Positions 15,605-23,039 are shown, counted from the first letter of the stretch. The stretch: DNA of 43,180 nt from Oscillospiraceae bacterium (GCA_015067315.1 SVMR01000015.1:1-43180); one strand, 5' to 3'. The notes: a model not told the origin generated them from the letters alone. Made by a program: numbers and translations.

Positions 15605-15805
15605 GATAAAAAGGCCCCATTGTCAAAGGGGGCTGTCACGCTTTTAAGAACAGGCGCGTGACCGGGGGATTCTTTTCAGCCTCCCCTATTAGGGGAGGTG
15701 GATTTTTCGGCGGCTTTCCGCCGAAAAAGACGGAAGGGTGGTTTCATTTTTTATCAGTACCAACCATTTAATGTAGGGCGGGAGCAATCCACCGCCCTGC
15801 CGTAA
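15605..15805 (+). repeat. three dispersed repeat modules in a row
   Basis: 15611-15672 is the GGGGGCTGTCACGCTTTT type, the inverted near-copy of 563-621. 15683-15745 is the AGGGGAGGTGG...GACGGAAGGGTGG type. 15774-15800 is a short GGGCGGGAGCA...CCGCCCT palindrome, also seen near 483-511. The order of modules here mirrors that at 483-680, so a composite block was probably copied or inverted as a whole. Confidence 0.75.
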
Positions 15806-15881
15806 AACGGATTGAAATTTAATGCAATACGATTCTTTTTCCGTTTATTATTTATACTATAAATAAAATATACCAAAACTG

Positions 15882-15910
15882 TGGACGAAAACGGTTTGCT
15901 GTGATAGAAT
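15882..15910 (+). promoter_or_regulatory. promoter of the HerA-like ATPase operon
   Basis: TGGACG (15882-15887), a 17-base spacer and TAGAAT (15905-15910). The -35 match is moderate. Confidence 0.5.
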
Positions 15911-15947
15911 ATAAAAGGTTTAATCCGCTTTAAAAGGGGGAAGATTT

Positions 15948-17468
15948 ATGTATCTTAAAGATACTCATAAAATCTGGCTTGCAACCGGAGAAAAAGCAGT
16001 TTTTCTTGAACCCGGAATGGCAAACCGCCACGGACTTATTGCCGGCGCAACCGGCACCGGAAAAACGGTAACATTAAAAGTTCTTGCGGAAGCTTTCAGC
16101 GAAATGGGCGTTCCGGTTTTTCTCGGGGATATAAAAGGCGACCTTACCGGAATGATAAATCCCGGAAAGGAAACAAAGCATATCCGCCGGAGCATCGACA
16201 GCATGGGCCTTGATTCCTTCGGATATGATTATAAAAACTATCCGGTAAGATTTTTTGACGTTTACGGAAAAAAGGGTCACCCGGTGCGCACGACCATAAG
16301 CTCCATGGGTCCGGAACTTCTTTCAAGACTTCTTGAACTGACCCCTGTTCAGGACGGCGTTCTCCGCATAATCTTCCGTATCGCGGACGACGAAGGACTT
16401 ATTCTTTCCGATCTTAAAGACCTCCGGGCAATGGCGCAGTATGTGGGCGACAACGCGAAGGAATATAAGCTCACCTACGGAAACGTTTCTTCCCAAAGCG
16501 TCGGCGCTATCCAGCGCGCCCTTCTTAAACTTGAGGACGAAGGCGGAAATATCTTCTTCGGCGAACCGGAGCTGGATCTTTCCGATTGGATCGATTGGGA
16601 CGAAGAGGGAAAAGGGGTTATGAACATCCTCGAATGCCAGGAACTTTTCCAGCACCCTCTTCTTTACGGAACCTTCCTTCTCTGGATGCTTTCGGAAATA
16701 TATGAGATGTTCCCGGAAGCCGGCGACCTTGAAAAACCGAAGCTTGCTTTCTTCTTCGATGAAGCGCATCTTCTTTTCGACGGTGCGCCGAAGGCTCTTG
16801 TTGAAACGGTTGAAAGAATGGTACGCCTTATCCGTTCAAAAGGCGTTTCAGTCTGGTTCATAAGCCAGAATCCTTCGGATATTCCGGATTCCGTCCTCGG
16901 ACAGATCGGAAACCGGGTTCAGCACGGACTGCGCGCCTATACTCCCGCGGATCAGAAGGCTCTCCGGGCGGCGGCAAATTCCTTCCGTAAAAATCCCGCT
17001 TTTGATACTGAGGAGGCTCTTTCCGCTCTCGGAACAGGCGAGGCGCTTGTTTCCGTCCTCGACGAAAAAGGCGTTCCAACGATTGTTGAAAAAGCGAACA
17101 TCCTTCCGCCAAGCAGTTCAATGGATGCGGCTTCCGAAGAGGAAGTTAATGCGGCGATTGAAAAAAGCCCTCTTTTCGGAAAATATGAGGAAGTTAAGGA
17201 TGAAAAATCCGCTTTCGAAGTTATAAACGAACAGAACGAAAAAGAGGCGGAGGAAGAAAAGAAAACCGCCGAAAAGGAAGCCGAGGAAAAAGAAAAAGAG
17301 AAAAAAGCCAAGGAAAAGGAAAAATCCAAAAAGAAAACCTCTTCCAAGGCGGCAAAAAAAGCAACAAGCGCTTTTACAAAAACGGTAAATTCCGCCGCAA
17401 ATACAATCGGACGGGAAGTCGGAAAGAAAATTGTCCGCGGAATTTTCGATACATTCTTCAAAGGTTAA
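15948..17468 (+). CDS. HerA/YjgR-like (DUF853) ATPase
   Basis: This is a P-loop ATPase of the FtsK/HerA group, nearest to the YjgR (DUF853) family, whose cellular role is not settled. Walker A is GATGTGKT (residues 33-40). Walker B is in [13 protein letters not shown], near residue 270. An ARTIQ-like sensor segment [33 protein letters not shown] follows as two blocks. From about residue 410 the tail turns into a long Lys/Glu-rich charged stretch, probably coiled coil, ending in an amphipathic [14 protein letters not shown]. The ATG follows GGGGGAAG. An 83-residue protein gene starts 16 bases after the stop and is likely cotranscribed. It should not be confused with the island HerA at 36033-37715. 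Confidence 0.85.
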   Translation: MYLKDTHKIWLATGEKAVFLEPGMANRHGLIAGATGTGKTVTLKVLAEAFSEMGVPVFLGDIKGDLTGMINPGKETKHIRRSIDSMGLDSFGYDYKNYPVRFFDVYGKKGHPVRTTISSMGPELLSRLLELTPVQDGVLRIIFRIADDEGLILSDLKDLRAMAQYVGDNAKEYKLTYGNVSSQSVGAIQRALLKLEDEGGNIFFGEPELDLSDWIDWDEEGKGVMNILECQELFQHPLLYGTFLLWMLSEIYEMFPEAGDLEKPKLAFFFDEAHLLFDGAPKALVETVERMVRLIRSKGVSVWFISQNPSDIPDSVLGQIGNRVQHGLRAYTPADQKALRAAANSFRKNPAFDTEEALSALGTGEALVSVLDEKGVPTIVEKANILPPSSSMDAASEEEVNAAIEKSPLFGKYEEVKDEKSAFEVINEQNEKEAEEEKKTAEKEAEEKEKEKKAKEKEKSKKKTSSKAAKKATSAFTKTVNSAANTIGREVGKKIVRGIFDTFFKG

Positions 17469-17484
17469 AAAAGGAGATTTAAAA

Positions 17485-17736
17485 ATGGATATCATCAAAG
17501 AAAAAATCAACGAAATCGTCGAAAAAATCAAAAACGATAAAGATATTGCAGCAAAATTCAAAAAAGACCCGGTTACAACCGTTGAAGGACTTATCGGAAT
17601 CGATCTTCCCAACGACCAGATTGAAAAAATCATCGAAGGAATCAAAGCAAAAATCGCTCTTGACAAAATTGACCTTGATAACATCGATCTCGGAAAAGTT
17701 GCCGGCGCTCTCGGCGGACTTTTCGGCAAAAAATAA
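17485..17736 (+). CDS. small helical protein of unknown function, 83 residues
   Basis: The protein begins MDIIKEKINEIVEKI and is almost wholly helical and charged, with the segment AKFKKDPVTTVEGLIGIDLP and a Gly-rich end GALGGLFGKK. The ATG at 17485 has AAGGAG nine bases upstream; longer readings would overlap the previous gene. The F..DP...E...GIDLP stretch recalls leader regions of NHLP/Nif11-type ribosomal peptides, but there is no double-Gly cleavage site with a core peptide and no modifying enzyme nearby, so I do not call it a precursor. The strict position between an ATPase and a pullulanase gives no functional clue. Confidence 0.7.
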   Translation: MDIIKEKINEIVEKIKNDKDIAAKFKKDPVTTVEGLIGIDLPNDQIEKIIEGIKAKIALDKIDLDNIDLGKVAGALGGLFGKK

Positions 17737-17758
17737 TTTTAAGCGAGGTTTTTAAGCT

Positions 17759-19681
17759 GTGATTCCGAAGGTTTATTCCTCCGAAGAATTCGAAGAAAAA
17801 TATACCTATTCCGGCGAACTGGGTTTTGAATGGTCGCCGGAAAAAACCGCTTTCCGCCTTTGGGCGCCCACCGCGGAAAAGGCAAAAATACGCCTTTTCA
17901 AAAGCGGAAATCCGAATGCGGAGGATTGTTTTGAAGAAATAGAAATGGATTCCGACCTTTTCGGAACCTGGACAGCCGAAAAGGAAGGCAACCTCAACGG
18001 CGTTTATTACACCTTTTCCGTAACCGTTGAAGGAGAGGAAAGGGAAGCGGCGGATCCTTATGCAAAGGCCGCCGGAACGAACGGAAAACGCTCCATGGTA
18101 ATAAATCTTGCGGAAACGAATCCGGAAGATTGGGAAGAGGACGAAGGTGTTTTTTACGGAAAAAGCATCACCGACGCCGTTATTTACGAACTTCATATCC
18201 GCGACCTTTCTTCCGACAAAAGCTCCGGGATTATTAACAAGGGAAAATTCCTCGGCGCCGCGGAGGAAGGAACAAAAACTCCCGATGGAATTCCGACAGG
18301 CATTGACCATATAAAGGAGCTTGGGGTCACCCACGTTCACCTTCTCCCGAGCTTCGATTACGGTTCTGTGGATGAATCCGCTTTGGATAAACCCCAGTTC
18401 AACTGGGGATACGACCCGGAAAACTTCAATATTCCGGAAGGTTCCTATTCAACCGATCCGGAAAACGGCGCTGTAAGAATCCGCGAAATGAAGCAGATGA
18501 TAAAAACCTTCCATAAAAACGGAATCGGCGTTGTAATGGATATGGTATATAACCACGTTTTCCATACGGAAGAATTCTGCCTCAACGTTCTTGTTCCCGG
18601 ATATTTTAGCCGCACCGACGAAAACGGAAATTATTCCGCCGGTTCCGGCTGCGGAAACGACACAGCTTCCGAAAGAAGCATGGTGAAGAAATTTATCGTC
18701 GATTCCGTAAAATACTGGGCGGATGAATATCATATAGACGGGTTCCGCTTTGATCTTTCCGGACTTCTTGACATTGCGACCATGAACGAAATAACCGAGG
18801 CGGTGCATCCGACCCATCCGAACGTTATTTTTTACTGCGAAGGCTGGGTAATGCCGACCCACGTCACAAAACCCGTTGTTGAACTTGCAAACCAGTATAA
18901 TTCCGAAAAAATGCCAGGCTGTTCCTTTTTCAGCGATACAATAAGGGATTACCTTATCGGTCCGGCGTTCAAATCGGAAGAAAAAGGCTTTGTAACCGGA
19001 AAAACCGGAAGAAAGGAACTTTTTGAGGAATGCTTCAAAGGTATGCCTTTCTGGTGCAAAAATCCGACAAAATGTATAAATTACGTTTCCTGCCATGACG
19101 GCTACACCCTTTTCGACAGAATCGGAATTGCCTGCCCCGAAGCGGATTTTGAGGAAAAAATCCGCCGCAGCAATCTTGCCGCCGCGGTTTATATGCTTTC
19201 CCAGGGCGTTCCCTTCTTCCAGGCGGGGGAGGAAATGCTCCGCCGGAAAACAAATCCGGACGGAACAGCCGAACACAACAGCTATAAATCCCCGGATTCG
19301 GTAAACAGCCTTAAATGGAGCGATCTTTCAAAACCGGAATACAAAAAGGTTTTTGAATATTATAAAGGTCTTATCCGTTTCAGAAAAGCCCACGGAGCAC
19401 TTCGCCTTGAAAGCGCGGGGGAAGTTTATTCCCATGTTTCCGTTGCGGAAACCGGCGCGGAGGACGTTTTTGCTTTCCATATTTGGGGCGGGGCAAAGGA
19501 AGAAACCGCCGAAGCGATTTTTGTCGCTTTCAACCCCACGAAAGAGGAAAAGGAAATCCGCCTTCCCGTCGGAAAATGGAAGCTTTGCATAAACGGCGAA
19601 ACCGCCGGAACCGAAGTCCTTTCCGAAGAAGAAAAAACTTTTATAATTCCGCCCCTTTGCGCCGCGGCAATGATAAAATAA
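17759..19681 (+). CDS. pulA: type I pullulanase (GH13 debranching enzyme)
   Basis: The enzyme hydrolyses alpha-1,6 branches of pullulan, glycogen or starch-derived dextrins. It has no signal peptide, so it probably acts inside the cell. An N-terminal CBM48 domain (about residues 15-110) precedes the GH13 barrel. The pullulanase signature FNWGYDP is near residues 213-220. Region I is DMVYNHVFH. Region II is DGFRFD, with nucleophile Asp 332. Region III is YCEGW, with acid/base Glu 361. Region IV is SCHDGYT, with Asp 447. The start is GTG at 17759 behind GAGG. The length of 640 residues is within the family range. A bidirectional terminator follows. Confidence 0.95.
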   Translation: MIPKVYSSEEFEEKYTYSGELGFEWSPEKTAFRLWAPTAEKAKIRLFKSGNPNAEDCFEEIEMDSDLFGTWTAEKEGNLNGVYYTFSVTVEGEEREAADPYAKAAGTNGKRSMVINLAETNPEDWEEDEGVFYGKSITDAVIYELHIRDLSSDKSSGIINKGKFLGAAEEGTKTPDGIPTGIDHIKELGVTHVHLLPSFDYGSVDESALDKPQFNWGYDPENFNIPEGSYSTDPENGAVRIREMKQMIKTFHKNGIGVVMDMVYNHVFHTEEFCLNVLVPGYFSRTDENGNYSAGSGCGNDTASERSMVKKFIVDSVKYWADEYHIDGFRFDLSGLLDIATMNEITEAVHPTHPNVIFYCEGWVMPTHVTKPVVELANQYNSEKMPGCSFFSDTIRDYLIGPAFKSEEKGFVTGKTGRKELFEECFKGMPFWCKNPTKCINYVSCHDGYTLFDRIGIACPEADFEEKIRRSNLAAAVYMLSQGVPFFQAGEEMLRRKTNPDGTAEHNSYKSPDSVNSLKWSDLSKPEYKKVFEYYKGLIRFRKAHGALRLESAGEVYSHVSVAETGAEDVFAFHIWGGAKEETAEAIFVAFNPTKEEKEIRLPVGKWKLCINGETAGTEVLSEEEKTFIIPPLCAAAMIK

Positions 19682-19722
19682 AAAACAGGAACACGCCGTT
19701 TTCGGCGTGTTCCTGTTTTTTT
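19682..19722. terminator. bidirectional terminator after pulA
   Basis: AACAGGAACACGCCG pairs with CGGCGTGTTCCTGTT, with A and T runs on the two sides. On the minus strand it would also end the transcript from the promoter at 19778-19806. Confidence 0.9.
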
Positions 19723-19777
19723 GGTTTTGAAATTCAAAAGAAGAGTTGCAAAATCTTTAATTTATTCCAACGTTAAT

Positions 19778-19806
19778 AATATATCAAATTATGTCGAAAA
19801 TGTCAA
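19778..19806 (-). promoter_or_regulatory. divergent minus-strand promoter of RNA unit 1
   Basis: On the minus strand, TTGACA (19806-19801), a 17-base spacer and TATATT (19783-19778). No gene follows before the pulA terminator, so the product would be about 90 bases. Confidence 0.65.
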
Positions 19807-19881
19807 TAGTTTTCAACAAACGAGCGTAATAATATGCCTTTTGCACAAAGAAACGGGATTTTTTTCGTAAAGTATTGCGGA

Positions 19882-20250
19882 TTGAAAACCGCCGGAAAAG
19901 GTGGTATATTTAAATCACAGAAAGGATGATTCCAATGTACAAATGAAAATTTGAAAACCCGTAAAGAAGGGTTTTCAAAGAAAGGGATCGAATGACCTTC
20001 GGCTGATAAAAAGTTCCGAAACAGGCTGTTAGAAGAAGTGCGAAACGAACGAAACAAAAAAACGGAACTTGTTTGATAGTGATACGGAGGCTTCGGTATC
20101 AGAAGAAAGCGAGGTTGAGATAATTGACGGATTTTAAGAGTTCACAGAAATAACCCTTGGTCGGTGCAGGTGAAAGATGCATTCGGTCAAGGGTTATTTC
20201 TCATTTATAAGGCTTTTTCTTTGAACTTTTGCCCGGGAGGGCTTTTTTTT
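19882..20250 (+). ncRNA. RNA unit 1 of a three-copy tandem family (promoter to terminator)
   Basis: The promoter is TTGAAA (19882-19887), 17 bases, TATATT (19905-19910); transcription should start near 19917. A three-codon ORF Met-Tyr-Lys-stop (19935-19946) follows AAAGGA. A ten-pair hairpin lies at 19951-19978. The arms AAGTTCCG (20011-20018) and CGGAACTT (20063-20070) can form a long-range helix. A small hairpin spans 20080-20101. A nine-residue ORF MTDFKSSQK (TTG start, 20124-20153) sits behind GAGG. Its stop lies in the conserved 12-pair hairpin 20148-20199, whose loop is GGTGAAAGA. A terminator stem at 20231-20242 is followed by eight T. I do not recognise an Rfam family. The boundaries are inferred from the promoter and terminator. 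Confidence 0.75.
20124..20153 (+). CDS. candidate nine-residue peptide of RNA unit 1
   Basis: MTDFKSSQK, TTG start, with GAGG nine bases upstream. Length and the pattern M-x-D-x-K-x-x-Q-(K/R) are shared with units 2 and 3, while the surrounding DNA has diverged. Translation is not shown. Confidence 0.45.
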   Translation: MTDFKSSQK

Positions 20251-20261
20251 ATTGCCAGGAA

Positions 20262-20287
20262 AATAAAAAAGCCGGCTTTTTGCCGGA
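20262..20287 (-). terminator. minus-strand terminator facing the unit 2 divergent promoter
   Basis: On the minus strand CCGGC-AAAAA-GCCGG is followed by CTTTTTTATTTT. No minus-strand gene exists between it and the promoter at 20298-20326. Confidence 0.7.
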
Positions 20288-20297
20288 CAACATATTT

Positions 20298-20326
20298 AAT
20301 TTACCAAAACTTGGCATAAATGTCAA
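20298..20326 (-). promoter_or_regulatory. divergent minus-strand promoter of RNA unit 2
   Basis: On the minus strand, TTGACA (20326-20321), a 17-base spacer and TAAATT (20303-20298). A terminator starts within about ten bases of the expected start site. Confidence 0.6.
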
Positions 20327-20401
20327 TAGTTTTCAACATATTGATAATAATTTATACTTTTTGCACAAATAAAAAGATTCTTTTTCGTAAGGTATTGCGG
20401 A

Positions 20402-20795
20402 TTGAAAAACCGGAAAAAAGGTGGTATATTTAAATCACAGAAAGGATGATACCCGATGTACAGATAAACATCAGGAACTCGGATTAAAAGAAGAAAAATC
20501 TGAGTCAAAAATGGCTGACCTTCGGAAAGAACAAAAAATAAAAGTTCCGACATCAAGAACAACCCGCTTAAGGGGAAAAGAAGAAAAAAGAAGTGTTAAA
20601 GGGAACAGAAAAAATTGACATACGAAGGCAGCGGAAAGAACATCCGAATAAAAAGAAAGAGAGGTTAAAATGATGTTAGATACTAAAATAGAACAGAAAT
20701 GACCCTTGCTTTATCGTAGGTGAAAGATGCGATAATCCAAGGGTCATTTCATTTGTGTAAAAAAGAACGTCTACGCCGAAGGGGCGCTTTTTTTC
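20402..20795 (+). ncRNA. RNA unit 2 of the tandem family (promoter to terminator)
   Basis: The promoter is TTGAAA (20402-20407), 17 bases, TATATT (20425-20430). The three-codon ORF reads Met-Tyr-Arg-stop (20456-20467). A nine-pair hairpin (20477-20485 with 20497-20505, one G-U) replaces the first hairpin of unit 1 with a different sequence. TGACCTTCGG (20516-20525) and AGTTCCGA (20543-20550) are shared with unit 1. The core between 20550 and 20650 is unlike the others. The peptide ORF is 20673-20702. The conserved hairpin is 20697-20749, with the inner stem TTATCG/CGATAA. A terminator stem CGCC/GGCG (20774-20786) is followed by seven T. Confidence 0.75.
20673..20702 (+). CDS. candidate nine-residue peptide of RNA unit 2
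   Basis: MLDTKIEQK, starting at the second of two adjacent ATG codons, eight bases after AGAGAGG. The first ATG (20670) would add one Met. The TGA stop lies in the conserved hairpin stem. Confidence 0.45.
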   Translation: MLDTKIEQK

Positions 20796-20812
20796 TGCCA
20801 AAAATAAAAAAA

Positions 20813-20831
20813 GACGGCCTTTTTGGCCGCC
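20813..20831 (-). terminator. minus-strand terminator facing the unit 3 divergent promoter
   Basis: On the minus strand GGCGGCC-AAAAA-GGCCGUC forms seven pairs, one a G-U, followed by seven U. On the plus strand the same position is an A-C mismatch, so the structure is best formed in minus-strand RNA. Confidence 0.75.
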
Positions 20832-20841
20832 CAACATTTTT

Positions 20842-20870
20842 AATATACTACTGTTTGATGCAAAAGTCAA
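20842..20870 (-). promoter_or_regulatory. divergent minus-strand promoter of RNA unit 3
   Basis: On the minus strand, TTGACT (20870-20865), a 17-base spacer and TATATT (20847-20842). The start site would be near 20835, directly at the terminator 20813-20831. Confidence 0.65.
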
Positions 20871-20935
20871 TATTTCCGGAAAGATTTCTGTGTTTTGCAT
20901 AACTTTATCGCTTTAACTTAGTACAACATTGCGGA

Positions 20936-21320
20936 TTGAAAAACGCCGGAAAAGGTGGTATATTTAAGTCACAGAAAGGATGATTCCGATGTACAATTAA
21001 ATTTTGAAAGTTCAATTTTTTGAAAAGGAACTTTCGGAGGAAAAACCGTTACCACCTTTGGTAAAAAGATTTCCGGCATAAAATCATGTCCCAACTTTTG
21101 ATTAACGCGTTTTATTTAATAGGCTAAAAAGTAAGAAGCGTCCGGAAATTGCAATCAGCCGAAGACAGCGGGTTAAACCGTAGAAAGAGAGGTTGAAACA
21201 TGACAGACTTTAAAACCGAACAGAGATGACCCTTGCTTTATCGTAGGTGAAAGATGCGATAATTCAAGGGTCATTTCATTTGTATAAAAAGAACGTCTGC
21301 GCCGAAGGGGCGCTTTTTTT
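20936..21320 (+). ncRNA. RNA unit 3 of the tandem family (promoter to terminator)
   Basis: The promoter is TTGAAA (20936-20941), 17 bases, TATATT (20959-20964). The three-codon ORF reads Met-Tyr-Asn-stop (20989-21000). An eight-pair hairpin GAAAGTTC/GAACTTTC (21006-21013 with 21028-21035) is in the first-hairpin place. A six-pair tetraloop hairpin lies at 21049-21064. The long-range arms are ATTTCCGG (21069-21076) and CCGGAAAT (21142-21149). The peptide ORF is 21200-21229, the conserved hairpin 21224-21276 with inner stem TTATCG/CGATAA, and the terminator stem GCGCC/GGCGC (21299-21313) with seven T. Its last 140 bases are nearly identical to unit 2. Confidence 0.75.
21200..21229 (+). CDS. candidate nine-residue peptide of RNA unit 3
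   Basis: MTDFKTEQR, ATG start seven bases after GAGAGG, TGA stop in the conserved hairpin stem. It is closest to the unit 1 peptide. Confidence 0.45.
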   Translation: MTDFKTEQR

Positions 21321-21336
21321 GTTGCAAAAAAACAAA

Positions 21337-21357
21337 CCCGCTTTTTTGGAAAGCGGG
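21337..21357. terminator. bidirectional terminator between RNA unit 3 and the FGGY kinase
   Basis: CCCGCTTT pairs with AAAGCGGG. On the minus strand it is followed by a T-rich tract, ending the kinase gene; on the plus strand CGTTTTTG follows, a second stop for unit 3. Confidence 0.8.
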
Positions 21358-21371
21358 CGTTTTTGATATTT

Positions 21372-22961
21372 TTAAAGATTTTCCACCGCGGCTTTTTCGG
21401 CAATAAGAAGTTTTTTGTAATTTTCGATATATTTTCCGAAACCTTCAACGTCTTCCTTTTTCGGGGCGAATTTTTTTGATTTTGCGCCGGAAAAAACTTT
21501 TTTGTCAAGATAATCTTCAAGTTTTTCGCCTTCGCTTTTGTTGACGGAATAGGAAGCGAGAATTGCCATTCCCCAGGCGCCGCCTTCTCCGGCGTTTTCC
21601 ATTACCACAACTTCGGCTCCGGTTGCGGCAGCAAGAGCTTTTGCGGCAAAATCGGATTTAAAAAGTCCGCCGTGTCCGGTCATTCTTTCGATTCTGACTT
21701 TTTCGGTTTCAAGGGTTTCCATTCCGATTTTTATTGTTGCAAAAGCGGAATAAACAAGGGAGCGGGAAAAGTTTGCAAGGTTGAAATTGCTTTCGGGAAG
21801 ACGGGCAACAAGAGGACGTCCTTTTGTAAAGCCGGTTATATGTTCGCCGGAAAGATAGTTGCAGGAAAAAACTCCGGCGCAGTCCGGTTCGGCGTTTTCC
21901 GCTTCGGAAAACATTTTTCCGAGAACGGAACCGCGGCTTGGTTCAAGACCGAATTTTCCGCCGAGTTCCGCGAACATATCTGCGAACGCGTTGAGTTCGG
22001 AAGAACAGTTGTTGCAATGCACCATTGCAACGGGGGAACCGCCGGGAGTTGCGGTGACGTCGATTTCCCGATAGAGTTCTGAAAGTTCCTTTTCAAGAAC
22101 GATCATTGCAAAAACGGAAGTTCCGGCGGAAACATTTCCCGTTGCAGGGCGTACGCTGTTGGTTGCGGTCATTCCGGTTCCGGCGTCGCCTTCCGGAGGA
22201 CACATGGGAATTCCCGCGGAAAGATCCCCTTCCTCATCGAGGAATCTTGCGCCTTTTTCAGAAAGATATCCGCAGATATCTCCCGCGGCGGCAACTTTCG
22301 GAAGAATATCTTCCGCTTTATAGCCGATCCCTTTTTCCGCCATCATCGCATTGAGCTTTTTGAGCATCCGGGCGCTGTATTCGGGTCTGTCCGCTTCGGC
22401 GGGGAACATTCCGGAAGCGTCGCCGATTCCGAGAACGAATTCTCCGGAAAGAAGATAATGAACATAGCAGGAAAGGGTCATGAGCTTATCGATTTTTGCA
22501 ATATGTTCTTCGCCGTCAAGAACCTGCTGCCAAAAATGGGCAATGCTCCATCTTTGGGGAATATTGAACCCGAATTCTTCCGTAAGCATATCCGCGGCGG
22601 CGGCTGTGTTGGTGTTGCGCCAAGTCCTGAACGGAGCGAGAAGATTGTCGTCCCGGTCAAGAGCGATATATCCGTGCATCATTGCGGAAATTCCGAGGGA
22701 AGCAAGGTTTTTGAGCGTTGCGCCGTATTTTTCAAAAACGTCTTTTTTAAGGGAACGGTAACAGCTTTTCAATCCGGAACTTACGTCATCAAGATGATAG
22801 GTCCAGATTCCGTTTTCAAAACTGTTTTCCCAATCGTGATATCCCACAGCGAGAACTTCCGCTTCGCGGTTTATGAGAACGGCTTTTATTCTTGTTGAAC
22901 CGAGTTCGATTCCAAGGGAACATTCGCCGTTTTCAATCCGGGATTTTATAATTTCGTCCAT
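21372..22961 (-). CDS. FGGY-family carbohydrate kinase
   Basis: The protein (529 residues) is a two-domain sugar kinase of the FGGY group, which phosphorylates pentoses, pentuloses or polyols with ATP. LGIELGSTRIKAVLI (about residues 17-31) is the first phosphate loop. NVSAGTSVFAMIV is the second phosphate block. GHGGLFKSDFAAKALAAATG followed by ENAGEGGAWGMA is the adenosine and FGGY C-terminal signature region. Overall it resembles xylulokinase or ribulokinase-like proteins of Clostridia, but the substrate cannot be fixed. The start ATG at 22961 has AAGGAGC upstream. It stands alone, with no isomerase or epimerase neighbour to suggest a pathway. Confidence 0.85.
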   Translation of the reverse strand: MDEIIKSRIENGECSLGIELGSTRIKAVLINREAEVLAVGYHDWENSFENGIWTYHLDDVSSGLKSCYRSLKKDVFEKYGATLKNLASLGISAMMHGYIALDRDDNLLAPFRTWRNTNTAAAADMLTEEFGFNIPQRWSIAHFWQQVLDGEEHIAKIDKLMTLSCYVHYLLSGEFVLGIGDASGMFPAEADRPEYSARMLKKLNAMMAEKGIGYKAEDILPKVAAAGDICGYLSEKGARFLDEEGDLSAGIPMCPPEGDAGTGMTATNSVRPATGNVSAGTSVFAMIVLEKELSELYREIDVTATPGGSPVAMVHCNNCSSELNAFADMFAELGGKFGLEPSRGSVLGKMFSEAENAEPDCAGVFSCNYLSGEHITGFTKGRPLVARLPESNFNLANFSRSLVYSAFATIKIGMETLETEKVRIERMTGHGGLFKSDFAAKALAAATGAEVVVMENAGEGGAWGMAILASYSVNKSEGEKLEDYLDKKVFSGAKSKKFAPKKEDVEGFGKYIENYKKLLIAEKAAVENL

Positions 22962-23039
22962 ATTTTTCCGCTCCTTAAAAAATATTCTTTAAAATTATGT
23001 TAACACGGAGCGGGGAAAAAAGCAATACGGTAAAGCTGA

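Noticed and set aside
17485-17736. The 83-residue protein considered as a ribosomal peptide precursor (NHLP/Nif11-like leader).
   Set aside because: There is a weak similarity in one segment only. No Gly-Gly or Gly-Ala cleavage site with a variable core, and no modification or export gene nearby.
19803-20562. Two minus-strand ORFs (19803-20057, 20323-20562) with similar C-termini, which could be read as a small protein family.
   Set aside because: The similarity is confined to the antisense of the conserved RNA promoter region, there are no ribosome sites, and unit 3 has no equivalent ORF. The promoter explains the conservation better.
19724-21371. The tandem array considered as a CRISPR array or as insertion-sequence remnants.
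   Set aside because: The repeats are about 500 bases apart, differ in the middle, contain promoters and terminators, and lack the short regular repeats of CRISPR and the inverted ends or transposase of insertion sequences.
20676-21520. Two further minus-strand ORFs (20676-20900, 21173-21520) sharing an internal block of about 19 residues.
   Set aside because: The shared block is the antisense of the conserved 3' hairpin. One ORF also runs into the antisense-free end of the FGGY kinase gene in a different frame.
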